From positions 101,344-165,343 of the forward strand of contig QQVE01000005.1 in NCBI GenBank assembly GCA_003389325.1: a stretch of 64,000 nt of DNA, written 5' to 3'. The DNA comes from Planctomycetota bacterium (GTDB lineage Bacteria; Planctomycetota; Planctomycetia; Pirellulales; PALSA-1355). Numbering within the stretch: position 1 is the first letter of the stretch; every line of letters starts with the position of its first letter. The translations under genes and the position numbers were made by a program. Under the pieces are notes generated by a model, which saw only the letters and a program-made list of their open reading frames with translations, searched no databases and had not been told where the DNA came from. This document shows positions 17,759-25,797 of this stretch, piece by piece.

Positions 17759-18559
17759 TCACTCGAACTCAAAAACCCGCGCGATCCGCGGGGCTCCGTA
17801 GTCCGCGCCACCGGTGATCACATAGAGGTTCGGCCGCGGTTGCGTCTGGCCCTCGCCGTGCGTGTGCCCGCAGAGCACGGTGATTTGGCGCTGGGGGTAG
17901 AGGCGGGCCATTTCCAGAATCACCTGGCCGGTGGCCTGGCAGGTGAAGTGGGGCAGCCAGTCGTCGTTCGAAATGCTGCCCTCGTGCCAGCAAGCCTCGC
18001 GAAACGGGGGAACGTGCGTCAACACGACGACCTCCTCGTACTTTGCAAGCGCCTGAGGCAGAACGCGGCGCAGGTGCCCGGCAGCTTCATCGCCCAGCTG
18101 CTTGAGCACGTTCCAGCGGGCCGGCTTGTCGAGCGACTTGAACTCGCCGATCAGCTTCCAGTCGTGCATCCGCACCAGCGATCGCGGATAGTCGCCCAGG
18201 CGGCCGTCGGCCCAGCCGTCGTGCCCGACCAGGCCCACGCGGTCGGTCAACCGCACGACGCCGTCGGTCGTGAGGTAGTGCAGCCGCTCGTGTTGTTCGC
18301 AAAAGTGCGCGACGCGCAGCCGCGTGTCGCGAATGGAGCCGAAGTAGTAGTCGTGGTTGCCCAGCACGAAATAGATGGGTGCTTCCACGACCTGGGTGAT
18401 GGCTCTCAGGTAGTCGCAGACGTCGTGAGCCTCGCCGATGTCACCGCTGATCAGCACCGCGTCGGGCCGGGCTTCGGACACGGCGGCGAGAAAGTTCCGC
18501 AACTGCTCGGCGGACAGGAAGTTGAAGTGGATGTCGGTCAGCCAAACAATGCGTTTCAT
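17759..18559 (-). CDS. Metallophosphoesterase
   Basis: A 266-residue calcineurin-like phosphoesterase with the dinuclear-metal motifs in order: D9 and H11 in LTDIHFN, G-D40 in LISGDIGE, GNHD (N68-H69) in FVLGNHDYY, the later His in VVVLTHVPPF, and GHTHG near the C-terminus. No signal peptide is seen, so it is probably cytoplasmic. The substrate (phosphodiester, nucleotide or phosphoprotein) cannot be deduced. Start is ATG 18559; it lies 14 bp after the stop of the PQQ-propeller gene, which itself lies 14 bp after epmB, so the three are probably co-transcribed. Confidence 0.86.
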   Translation of the reverse strand: MKRIVWLTDIHFNFLSAEQLRNFLAAVSEARPDAVLISGDIGEAHDVCDYLRAITQVVEAPIYFVLGNHDYYFGSIRDTRLRVAHFCEQHERLHYLTTDGVVRLTDRVGLVGHDGWADGRLGDYPRSLVRMHDWKLIGEFKSLDKPARWNVLKQLGDEAAGHLRRVLPQALAKYEEVVVLTHVPPFREACWHEGSISNDDWLPHFTCQATGQVILEMARLYPQRQITVLCGHTHGEGQTQPRPNLYVITGGADYGAPRIARVFEFE

Positions 18560-18573
18560 CGGTGTCCGCCGAC

Positions 18574-19872
18574 CTATTGAGGGCCCACCCAGTACAGGGT
18601 TTTTCGCCCGCGGAGGAATAAGTGCCCGTCGGCGGCTGCAGGCGAGGCCAAGGTTTCGTCGTCGAGGGCGTTTTCGGCCAGTTTCTCGTACGCGTCGCTT
18701 GCCGCCACGACCGTGCACAGGCCCGAGGTGTTCAGGAAATAGATGCGGCCGCCGGCGGCCAGCGGCGAGGCCTTGTAGTCGCCCTCCAGCCGCTCGGTCC
18801 AGTGAAGCTCGCCGGTGGCAGCGTTGTATGCCCGAGCGATGCCGTCGTCGGTGACCGTGAAGAGCAGGCCCTTGGTTATGACAGGGCAGGGCGTGTCGGG
18901 CGTTCCCTTGGTGGCTTGCCACACGATGCGGCTCTGGGGCAGCTCGCCTCGCCCACCGGGCCGCACGGCCAACAGCGGTCCACGCATGCCGCGCGTGACA
19001 TATATCAGCCCGTCGGCCGCCGTGGGACCGGTGACGGTTCGCCCGCCGACCAGCCCGGGCAAATACCAGATTTGCTTTCCAGTGATGGGATCGTAGGCGT
19101 CGAGCTGATTCGCCCCCATCACGAGCAACTGCCGCTGGCCGTCGACCTCGACAAGGATCGGCGTGGTGTAAGCGTCGCCTTGCTCGGCCGGAGCGTCGGT
19201 CAGCCGCATCGACTTCCATCGCAGCTTGCCAGTTTCCAGATCGTGGGCCACCAGGTAGCTGGGCGCCCGCTCGTCGCTCAAGTCCGCAAGCGAATCCTGC
19301 ATGCAGGCCGAGATGACCACGTCGCCCACGATCACGGGGCTATTGGCATGTCCCCACCAAATCGTATAGGCGCCGTGTTCTTGCTGCAGATCGTGTTTCC
19401 AGCGAAGCTTTCCCTCGAAGTCGTAGGCGGCCAGGACCCCGTTGCCGAAGTGCACCACGACCAGCTTGCCGTCGGTGGTCGGCGAGGGGCTGGCCAGGTT
19501 GTGCAAGCGGTGGAACTTCTGCTGTTTGCGCGGCGGACCTCGCCGCGCGACGGTGCCGCTGCCCACGTCTTGCGTCCACTGGATTTCCCCCGAGCGGCGA
19601 TCGAGCTTCAGTAGCAGCAAGTCCTCGTCGCGTTGGGTGGTGACGAAGACGGCGTCGTTCCACACGGCCGGCGTGCTGGTGCCCCACTCGGGCAGTTCGG
19701 TCTTCCAGGCGATGCCGCTGGTTTCGCTCCACTCTACCGGCAAGTCTGTTTCAGTACTCGTGCTGTTGCCCCGGGGTCCGCGCCAGGCCGGCCAGTTCTC
19801 CGCGGCGGATAGGACGGGCCCGGCGAACAACAGCAGACCGCAAGCGATCATCGGCAGCTCCGCACGTCGCAT
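18574..19872 (-). CDS. Secreted PQQ-like beta-propeller repeat protein
   Basis: A 432-residue exported protein. A signal peptide (L-P-M-I-A-C-G-L-L-L-F-A-G-P-V-L-S-A-A) is followed by the ENWPAWRGPRGNS opening common to planctomycete PQQ-like proteins. The mature part consists of repeated propeller blades with the pattern D-x-x-x-G-x-x-x-W: LDRRSGEIQW, YDFEGKLRW, HDLETGKLRW, YDPITGKQIW, YNAATGELHW. Enzymatic PQQ dehydrogenase residues are not evident, so it is more likely a BamB-like structural or binding propeller. It sits between epmB and the metallophosphoesterase gene with 14-bp gaps on each side. Confidence 0.85.
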   Translation of the reverse strand: MRRAELPMIACGLLLFAGPVLSAAENWPAWRGPRGNSTSTETDLPVEWSETSGIAWKTELPEWGTSTPAVWNDAVFVTTQRDEDLLLLKLDRRSGEIQWTQDVGSGTVARRGPPRKQQKFHRLHNLASPSPTTDGKLVVVHFGNGVLAAYDFEGKLRWKHDLQQEHGAYTIWWGHANSPVIVGDVVISACMQDSLADLSDERAPSYLVAHDLETGKLRWKSMRLTDAPAEQGDAYTTPILVEVDGQRQLLVMGANQLDAYDPITGKQIWYLPGLVGGRTVTGPTAADGLIYVTRGMRGPLLAVRPGGRGELPQSRIVWQATKGTPDTPCPVITKGLLFTVTDDGIARAYNAATGELHWTERLEGDYKASPLAAGGRIYFLNTSGLCTVVAASDAYEKLAENALDDETLASPAAADGHLFLRGRKTLYWVGPQ

Positions 19873-19886
19873 GAGATTCGCTTCCT

Positions 19887-20930
19887 CTATGCCAGGAGAG
19901 TCTTGCTGGCCGCTCCGGCCGTTTCGCGCACATAGCGCGGCACGGCATACCCCGGCAAGCGCGAACGCAATCGTTCGACGAGCTCATGCCCGCGCTTTTC
20001 GTCCACCTCGAAATGGGCGGCGCCGGTGACACGATCGAGTTGGTGCAGGTAGTAGGGGATCACGCGCAGATCGACCAACCGCTCGCACAATTCAGCCAGC
20101 GTGTCGAGATCGTCGTTCACGCCCCGCAGCAGTACCGACTGATTCAACAGCGGCACTCCTGCGTCGGCAAGCCGGGCCAACGCGTCGACCGCGGGGCCTT
20201 CCAACTCTCGTGCGTGATTCGCGTGAATGACCACGACGGGTGTCAGCCGCGTGCCGCGCAGCCAGGCAATCAGTGCATCGTCGACGCGGCTGGGAATCAT
20301 CAGCGGCAGCCGGGTGTGAATGCGCAGCCGCCGCACGTGGGGGATGGCGGCCAATCGCCGGGCGAGCTCCTGCAGATGGGCGTCGACGAGCATCAAGGGA
20401 TCGCCGCCGCTGAGAATGATTTCCGAGAGCGTGCCATCGGCCGAAATCTCCTTGAGCGCCTCGGCCCACTGTGCCGGTGACTTGGGGCCCGCCGCATAGG
20501 GGAAGTGTCGGCGGAAGCAGTAGCGGCAATGGACGGCGCAGGCCCCAGTTGTTACCATCAGGGCCCGGGAATGGTATTTGTGCAGAAGCCCGGCGGTTCG
20601 GGTGGCGGCACCGTCGCCAACCGGGTCGGAGGCGAATCCCGGCACGTCGGCCTGTTCGTCTTCCAGAGGCAACACCTGCCGCAACAGCGGGTCCCCCACG
20701 TCGCCGGGCCGCATGCGGGCGATGTACTCGCGCGGGGCGAACAGCGGGAAATTGCCCGCCACGCGTGCCGCGGCCAGCGCCAGACTGTTTGGCAGCGACA
20801 GGAGCCGGCAAAGCTCCACCGGGTCGCGCACGGCGTCCTTGACGGAGTCCTGCCACGACGCTTGCCTGGGATCGCGGGCAGGCGGCACAATTGCCGGCGA
20901 CGAATTGACCGTATTTTCTACAATGCTCAT
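19887..20930 (-). CDS. epmB: EF-P beta-lysylation protein EpmB (lysine 2,3-aminomutase family)
   Basis: A 347-residue radical SAM enzyme that converts (S)-alpha-lysine to (R)-beta-lysine for modification of elongation factor P. The 4Fe-4S/SAM motif is TTGACAVHCRYCFRRHFPY (C131, C135, C138). The glycine-rich SAM site follows (EIILSGGDPLML), and the PLP lysine is the penultimate-region K343 in SKTLLA, as in short EpmB-type enzymes that lack the clostridial C-terminal extension. The N-terminal W-Q-D-S-V-K-D-A-V-R-D-P segment is also EpmB-like. Start at ATG 20930; a longer in-frame start would run through efp on the other strand. It is divergent from efp (87 bp apart), which strongly supports the name. 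Confidence 0.93.
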   Translation of the reverse strand: MSIVENTVNSSPAIVPPARDPRQASWQDSVKDAVRDPVELCRLLSLPNSLALAAARVAGNFPLFAPREYIARMRPGDVGDPLLRQVLPLEDEQADVPGFASDPVGDGAATRTAGLLHKYHSRALMVTTGACAVHCRYCFRRHFPYAAGPKSPAQWAEALKEISADGTLSEIILSGGDPLMLVDAHLQELARRLAAIPHVRRLRIHTRLPLMIPSRVDDALIAWLRGTRLTPVVVIHANHARELEGPAVDALARLADAGVPLLNQSVLLRGVNDDLDTLAELCERLVDLRVIPYYLHQLDRVTGAAHFEVDEKRGHELVERLRSRLPGYAVPRYVRETAGAASKTLLA

Positions 20931-21017
20931 AGTTCCGCTGTTCCGTGGGCACCCGCCCGCCGGGCAGCCCATCAGCATAATCCCCGCTACGCCCAAAACG
21001 AAGTAGGAATCCACTCC
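20931..21017. promoter_or_regulatory. Divergent control region between epmB and efp
   Basis: Only 87 bp separate the two start codons, so both promoters and the efp ribosome-binding site (AGGA about 10 bp before the GTG) must lie here or inside the genes. A CATAAT near 20979-20984 could be the efp -10 element, but no matching -35 was found. Confidence 0.35.
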
Positions 21018-21587
21018 GTGGCCAGTTACAACACCAGCGAGTTCAAGAAGGGCCTCAAGGTGCAGATCGACGGCGATCCGTACCTGATGGTCGAGTGCAA
21101 TTTCGTCAAGCCCGGCAAGGGCAACGCACTGTACAAGTGCAAGCTGCGGAACCTGGTCCGCAACACGATGCTCGACCGCACCTACAAAGGGGGCGATTCG
21201 CTCGAAGCAGCCGACGTCACCGAGATCGACGCCCAATACCTCTACCGCCAGGGCGAGGCGTACGTCTTCATGGACAATTCCAGCTTCGAGCAGTATGAGC
21301 TGACCAAGGAACAGGTCGACGAAGCCTGGAAATATCTGAAGGAAGGCATGAGCTGCTCGATGGTGTTGTTCAACAACAACCCCATCTCGGTTTCGCCGCC
21401 CAACCACGTCGTGCTCAAAATCGAGTACTGCGAGCCGGCGGTCAAAGGCAACACGGCCACGAACCTCACCAAGCCGGTCAAGCTGGAAACCGGCGCCGAA
21501 GTCATCTGCCCGGCCTTTGTCGATATCGGCGACTTGATCAAGGTCGACACCCGCAGCAACGAGTACCTGGAGCGGGCGAAGGAATAG
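21018..21587 (+). CDS. efp: Translation elongation factor P
   Basis: A 189-residue three-domain factor that binds between the ribosomal P and E sites and relieves stalling at polyproline. It begins with GTG (MASYNTSEFKKGLKVQIDGD). The domain I loop VKPGKGNALY carries Lys34 at the tip, the residue beta-lysylated in the E. coli-type pathway. Domain II has the EQYELTKEQVDEAWKYLKEG stretch, and the C-terminal OB domain ends with ICPAFVDIGDLIKVDTRSNEYLERAKE, typical of the family. The flanking epmB and epmA genes supply the modification enzymes; no EpmC-type hydroxylase was seen. Confidence 0.96.
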   Translation: MASYNTSEFKKGLKVQIDGDPYLMVECNFVKPGKGNALYKCKLRNLVRNTMLDRTYKGGDSLEAADVTEIDAQYLYRQGEAYVFMDNSSFEQYELTKEQVDEAWKYLKEGMSCSMVLFNNNPISVSPPNHVVLKIEYCEPAVKGNTATNLTKPVKLETGAEVICPAFVDIGDLIKVDTRSNEYLERAKE

Positions 21588-21634
21588 GAAGGCTTCAGTG
21601 CGCCGCCTCGACTCGGCCCGATGAGAGCCCCGCG

Positions 21635-22627
21635 GTGAACGAGCCCGGCGCGAACCACGATTTCCTTCCCACGGCCAGTTGGGATCGCTTGCGCCTGCGG
21701 GCGGAATTGCTGGCCCGCTGCCGGGCGTTCTTTGCCCAGCGCGGTTTTCTCGAGGTCGAAACGCCGCTGTTGTCGGCCGACACGGTCGTCGATCGGCATC
21801 TCGATCCGCTCAGCGTCACGTTGCCTCGCGACGTGCGCGAGCCCGACCTAGGACGCACGCTCTACCTGCAAACGTCACCCGAGTTCGGCATGAAGCGGCT
21901 GTTGGCCTCCGGCGGCGAGGCGATCTACCAGATCACGCGGGCCTTTCGTGCTGGCGAGGCAGGCCCGCTGCACAATCCCGAGTTTACGATCGTCGAGTGG
22001 TACCGCCGCGACGATTCGTACCAGACCGGGATGCAGTTGCTCAGCGATCTGGGCGAGGCACTGCTGGGATGGGGGCCTGCCGAGCAGGTGACCTACGGCG
22101 AGGCGTTTCGCGTGCACGTGGGCGTCGACCCGCATGCGGCGTCGGCCGAAGAGTTGGCCGAGCTTGCCCGGCGGTGGGGCATTTCGGTGTCGGAGGAGTT
22201 CACGGCGGCCGACCGCGATACCTGGTTGAACCTGTTGCTTTCGCATCTCGTGGAGCCGCACCTGGGCCATGCGCAGCCGACGATCTTGTGCGACTATCCT
22301 GCCAGCCAGGCGGCCTTGGCGCGCGTGGCGGGCGATCCGCCCGTGGCCGAGCGGTTCGAGCTGTACGTGCGCGGCATCGAATTGGCCAACGGCTACCACG
22401 AGCTGCTCGACCCGGCCGTGCTTCGCCAGCGCAACGCCGAAGCCAATCGCCAGCGCACCGAGGACGGCAAGCCGCCGCTGCCCGGCGAGAGCCGGTTGCT
22501 CGAGGCCATGCAGCACGGTCTGCCGCCGGCTGTGGGCGTCGCATTGGGCTTCGACCGCGTCGTGATGCTCGCCGCCGGCGCGAGCACGCTAGCCGAGGTG
22601 ATGGCTTTTCCCATCCAGCGGGCGTAA
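21635..22627 (+). CDS. epmA: EF-P lysine lysyltransferase EpmA (GenX/PoxA)
   Basis: A 330-residue class II lysyl-tRNA synthetase paralogue without the anticodon-binding domain; it activates beta-lysine and joins it to Lys34 of EF-P. Class II motif 1 is in FFAQRGFLEVETPLL, motif 2 in QITRAFRAGEAGPLHNPEFT, and motif 3 in GVALGFDRVVML near the C-terminus. YVRGIELANGYHELLDP is the amino-acid pocket of the LysRS-like core. The length matches the stand-alone catalytic core (about 325 residues). Start GTG 21635 lies 47 bp after efp, consistent with co-transcription. Confidence 0.95.
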   Translation: MNEPGANHDFLPTASWDRLRLRAELLARCRAFFAQRGFLEVETPLLSADTVVDRHLDPLSVTLPRDVREPDLGRTLYLQTSPEFGMKRLLASGGEAIYQITRAFRAGEAGPLHNPEFTIVEWYRRDDSYQTGMQLLSDLGEALLGWGPAEQVTYGEAFRVHVGVDPHAASAEELAELARRWGISVSEEFTAADRDTWLNLLLSHLVEPHLGHAQPTILCDYPASQAALARVAGDPPVAERFELYVRGIELANGYHELLDPAVLRQRNAEANRQRTEDGKPPLPGESRLLEAMQHGLPPAVGVALGFDRVVMLAAGASTLAEVMAFPIQRA

Positions 22628-22674
22628 GCGAGCCGGCTTGGCACCACTTGCGCGAGGTCTGCTACGATAGGAGT

Positions 22675-24021
22675 ATGAACAATCATTCGCGCACGAAGCG
22701 ACGATGGCTTCGCTATAGCCTCGGATCGTTTCTCGCCACGCTGTCGATATTCGGGATCATCCTCGGATACTTTATGGATCGCGCCGCGAGGCAGCGCCGC
22801 GCCGTGGTGATGGTCGAACGGCTCGGTGGCAGCGTGGGCTACGTTCATCAACGCTGGGGCGAGGGTGTGATTTCAGGCTTCGACTCCCGCATTGAATCGC
22901 CGACACCGCACTGGTTGCGGCAGCTTTTCGGCGAGCACTTCTTTGTCAGTGTGGCTGAAGTGTGGCTCTATGAGGAGGATTCTCTCCCGCCAGAGGGCAT
23001 GACGGACAATGACGTTGAATTGCTATACGACCTTTCGTCGTTGGAGCGATTGCACCTCACGGTCTATCCGGTCAGTGACGAGCAACTGCGATACCTCTCG
23101 AAGCTGCAGAACCTCGAAATCCTGGAGTTGGATGGAGCAAGGGTCACGGATACCGGGCTGAACTACCTCTCCCGGCTGACACGCCTCGCGAACTTGTCCC
23201 TCTACAACGAAGCCAACTCGTTATCCGCGAGCAAGACTACCGACACGGGTCTAGCCCACCTCAGTCGCCTTGCAAATCTCGAATCGTTGACGCTTGGTTA
23301 CACGCAGGCAACGGAGGCGGGCATCTCGCAACTGGCCACACTGAGGGAGCTTGAGTCGTTCGGTATCTATTTCGCTCCTGCGACGGAAACCGACCTGGCT
23401 TGGTTGTCGCAGTGGCCGAAGCTGTGGGCGATCATTCTGGGGAGGGTGCGGATCACCGCCGCCGGCTGGAACGCTTTGGCGTCTTGTCAGAAGCTCACAT
23501 TCGTACATTTCACCGAGGCGGCCGTTACGGATGATGGCCTGCGCCGGTTGGAAGCGCTTCCGAAACTTGAGTACCTGGCCTTGGAACGCTCGCCGATTTC
23601 AGGTGCGGGCCTCGAGGGGCTAAAGAACCTGAACCACGTGACGCTCACCGGGCCAAGCGTATCAGACGACACGCTTGGCCATTTGCAGAGCTTAAACAAG
23701 CTCAAATTCTTGTGGCTCGATGATGCAGCAATTACGGACGCCGGCTTGGACTATCTCCAGCCGCTGCCGAATCTCTCTTTTCTCGTGCTCAGTGGAACGC
23801 CTGTCTCTGATTTTGGCCTTGGCAAGCTGGCTGGGCTCTCCAAGCTGGAGTTTCTGTTTCTCAATGGTACCCTCGTCACTGATACGGGAATCTTCTACTT
23901 GTGGGGGCTGCCGATCCGTTCCCTGCATCTTGAAGATACGCTGGTTACAGAAGCCGCGGCCGAGCGATTCCACCGTATAACGGGCGCGGAGGTCATAACC
24001 TCGAAGGGTACTTTCCGCTAG
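22675..24021 (+). CDS. Membrane-anchored leucine-rich-repeat protein
   Basis: A 448-residue protein with a basic N-terminus, one transmembrane segment (about residues 16-33, YSLGSFLATLSIFGIILG) and then a long array of about a dozen leucine-rich repeats of the ribonuclease-inhibitor/F-box type. Examples are LQNLEILELDGARVTDTGL, LPKLEYLALERSPISGAGL and LSKLEFLFLNGTLVTDTGI: roughly 24-residue units with the V/I-T-D-x-G-L pattern. The repeat face usually binds other proteins; no enzymatic domain is present. It is predicted to face outward from the inner membrane. AGGAG precedes the ATG by two bases. Codon use is less GC-biased than that of neighbours, which could mean later acquisition. Confidence 0.85.
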   Translation: MNNHSRTKRRWLRYSLGSFLATLSIFGIILGYFMDRAARQRRAVVMVERLGGSVGYVHQRWGEGVISGFDSRIESPTPHWLRQLFGEHFFVSVAEVWLYEEDSLPPEGMTDNDVELLYDLSSLERLHLTVYPVSDEQLRYLSKLQNLEILELDGARVTDTGLNYLSRLTRLANLSLYNEANSLSASKTTDTGLAHLSRLANLESLTLGYTQATEAGISQLATLRELESFGIYFAPATETDLAWLSQWPKLWAIILGRVRITAAGWNALASCQKLTFVHFTEAAVTDDGLRRLEALPKLEYLALERSPISGAGLEGLKNLNHVTLTGPSVSDDTLGHLQSLNKLKFLWLDDAAITDAGLDYLQPLPNLSFLVLSGTPVSDFGLGKLAGLSKLEFLFLNGTLVTDTGIFYLWGLPIRSLHLEDTLVTEAAAERFHRITGAEVITSKGTFR

Positions 24022-24245
24022 TGGAGATGCGGAGCCAGCAGTCGACGAGCCAGTCTGGCAAGCTTTGCCGGTCAAAGCGAAAACGCGGGGAAAATGCGGC
24101 CCGTGGGGCGTGAATTCGCCAAACATTCGATCCCGGCTCACATTTACCACACATAGCACGACTACGATCTCGGGCATGCTGGGGCGAATTTCGAGTGTGG
24201 CCCTCGATTGCCCCGGGCTCGCGTCTTTCACCCGGAGGATTTGTC

Positions 24246-24461
24246 GTGCTACTCCTGTCTCGCAAGAGCGGCCAGTCGATCGTGATCAACGACGACATTG
24301 TCGTGACGATCGTGGGCGTTGACCGCAATCGCGTGCAAGTAGGGATCAAGGCGCCCCCCTACGTGCCGATCTTTCGCCAAGAGATCGTCGAGCGGATGGT
24401 GGCCGCCGGCGAAATCGAACCGCTGCCGTGCCTCGAGCCGCCGCAGCCCGCCGAAGCCTAG
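24246..24461 (+). CDS. csrA: Carbon storage regulator CsrA
   Basis: A 71-residue RNA-binding regulator that binds A(N)GGA motifs in mRNA leaders and changes translation or stability. LLLSRKSGQSIVINDDIVV starts the five-strand sheet, and VQVGIKAPPYVPIFRQEI carries the conserved RNA-contact Arg (R44-equivalent). The start is GTG, fixed by a perfect GGAGG at 24234-24238. The C-terminal extension after the family core is rich in Pro and Glu. It ends 6 bp from the convergent CaMKII-association-domain gene. Its own ribosome-binding site contains GGA, so autoregulation is possible. Confidence 0.93.
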   Translation: MLLLSRKSGQSIVINDDIVVTIVGVDRNRVQVGIKAPPYVPIFRQEIVERMVAAGEIEPLPCLEPPQPAEA

Positions 24462-24467
24462 TCGTTC

Positions 24468-24854
24468 CTATGCAGGGTGCGAGCGGTGGAAGTGCACGTG
24501 CCGCCATGCGCCCTGCTGAAGCTGCCAGACACGCGTCTCCTCGAATGCGGCCGTCGCTGGCCCCGCCTCGCTTTCGGCTTGAATCAGCCGCACGTAGGTC
24601 ACGATCGCCACGTCGCCCAGCAGACGTACTCGGGGCGATGCCATCGTCGTGTTTCTGGGCGTTTTGCCAGGGCCACGGTTGAAGTAGTAGCGATGAAACT
24701 CCATGCCCTCGACCAGGTGCCCGCGGGCCTCCGGCTCGAAGGCCGAGAGCGTGGGATCGCACAGCTCCTCGTAGGTGGGCCAATCGGCCTCGACAATGCT
24801 GTCGAGCAGCCGTTGCGTCAGTTCGAGCAGTTGCTGTTCGACGGACTGGGGCAT
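24468..24854 (-). CDS. Stand-alone CaMKII association-domain protein
   Basis: A 128-residue protein of the cystatin-like NTF2 superfamily. It closely follows the hub domain of calcium/calmodulin-dependent kinase II: YEELCDPTLSAFEPEARG, HLVEGMEFHRYYF, and the ending EETRVWQLQQGAWRHVHFHR. In animals this domain assembles the kinase into 12-14-mers; here no kinase domain is attached. Bacterial versions are generally predicted to be oligomeric small-molecule-binding or enzymatic proteins. It is the last of a minus-strand group (small conserved protein, thyX, this gene) with short gaps, so it may be co-transcribed with thyX. It could equally be described as DUF4440/SnoaL-like, but the motif match to CaMKII_AD is much closer. 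Confidence 0.9.
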   Translation of the reverse strand: MPQSVEQQLLELTQRLLDSIVEADWPTYEELCDPTLSAFEPEARGHLVEGMEFHRYYFNRGPGKTPRNTTMASPRVRLLGDVAIVTYVRLIQAESEAGPATAAFEETRVWQLQQGAWRHVHFHRSHPA

Positions 24855-24884
24855 GGCCAGAATCGAAGGCAGTCTTCCAGATTG

Positions 24885-25784
24885 CTATGACAGGATGCCA
24901 AGCCGCCTGAGCTTCTCGCGGCACTCGTCGCGTTCGCGGCAACGCTTCAGGTCGGCCCAGGTGGGGTCCTGTGCGGCCAGAAAGTCCTCTTCGCTCGCGC
25001 GTCCGCGGCCCGCTTCGGCCAGGCGCTGCATGAGCCGGGCGACCACGTCGCACTCCAGCCGCGAGAGGCCCATGCCCTGCTGGCGATAGTCGACGAAGGC
25101 TTCCCACACGAGCGGGAACATGGGGGCCACGATCCGCTCGCCGATCGTGGTGGCATACTCGCTAATCTCCCACTTCGCGTGGCTATCCATCCGCAGGGCC
25201 AAAAAGTGCAGCAGGTTGTGCAGGTCCACTTTCCAATAGGCCTCGGTGTAGGTCGACAGCGGCAGATCCTTGCGCGCTTGCTCGCGGGCCACGCCTGCCT
25301 CAATGCGCTGTTCGTACAGCTCTCGGGCTCGTTGCTGGAACTCGGCCTCGGAGGCCGAGAGTTTTTCGCCGGCGGCGCGATCGAGCGCCTCGCCGCTGCC
25401 TTGGCGATTGTTTGCCGCTTGCGTGCGCCAGCCGTCGGGAGGCGTCGTCTGCGTGGCATCGATCGCCAGGGAGTAGCGCGTGCTGTATTCGTTGACGTTC
25501 GCCGTGCGATGGCGAATCCATTGCCGCCAGCAGTCCATCGGCACGCGCACCAGCAGCTTCACTTCGGCCATCTCAAAGGGCGTGGTGTGCCGGTGGCGCA
25601 GCAGGTAGCGAATCAGCCCCCGATCGTCGGACACCTTGCGAGTGCCTTCGCCGTAGCTGACTCTGGCGGCCTGCACGACGGCTTGGTCGTCGCCCATCAA
25701 ATCGACCAGGCACACGAACCCGTCGTCGAGCACGGGGAACTTCTTCCAGCGCAATTCGGCAAGCTGCTGGGCGTTGGTGGGCAT
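24885..25784 (-). CDS. thyX: FAD-dependent thymidylate synthase ThyX
   Basis: A 299-residue flavoprotein that makes dTMP from dUMP using methylenetetrahydrofolate and NAD(P)H. The defining motif R-H-R-x7-S-x-R is present as RHRTANVNEYSTR (residues 91-103), with S101 in the position associated with dUMP binding. RHRHTTPFEMAEVKLLVRVP upstream binds FAD, and DLHNLLHFLALRMDSHAKWEI matches the nucleotide-binding C-terminal part. The region 110-165 is longer than in many ThyX proteins, and the protein is about 60 residues longer than the Thermotoga type; longer forms are known. It lies 13 bp after the small-protein gene. Confidence 0.94.
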   Translation of the reverse strand: MPTNAQQLAELRWKKFPVLDDGFVCLVDLMGDDQAVVQAARVSYGEGTRKVSDDRGLIRYLLRHRHTTPFEMAEVKLLVRVPMDCWRQWIRHRTANVNEYSTRYSLAIDATQTTPPDGWRTQAANNRQGSGEALDRAAGEKLSASEAEFQQRARELYEQRIEAGVAREQARKDLPLSTYTEAYWKVDLHNLLHFLALRMDSHAKWEISEYATTIGERIVAPMFPLVWEAFVDYRQQGMGLSRLECDVVARLMQRLAEAGRGRASEEDFLAAQDPTWADLKRCRERDECREKLRRLGILS

Positions 25785-25797
25785 CAGCGGGTGCTTT

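Noticed and set aside
18560..19219. N-terminal extension of the metallophosphoesterase
   Set aside because: It would run antiparallel in frame terms through the PQQ-propeller gene on the same strand; the MKRIVWLTD start is typical.
20931..21407. In-frame N-terminal extension of epmB through efp
   Set aside because: EpmB family similarity starts at ATG 20930, and the extension would be antisense to the highly conserved efp gene.
24468..24854. SnoaL polyketide cyclase
   Set aside because: The fold is related, but the motif set matches the CaMKII association domain far more closely, and there are no polyketide genes nearby.
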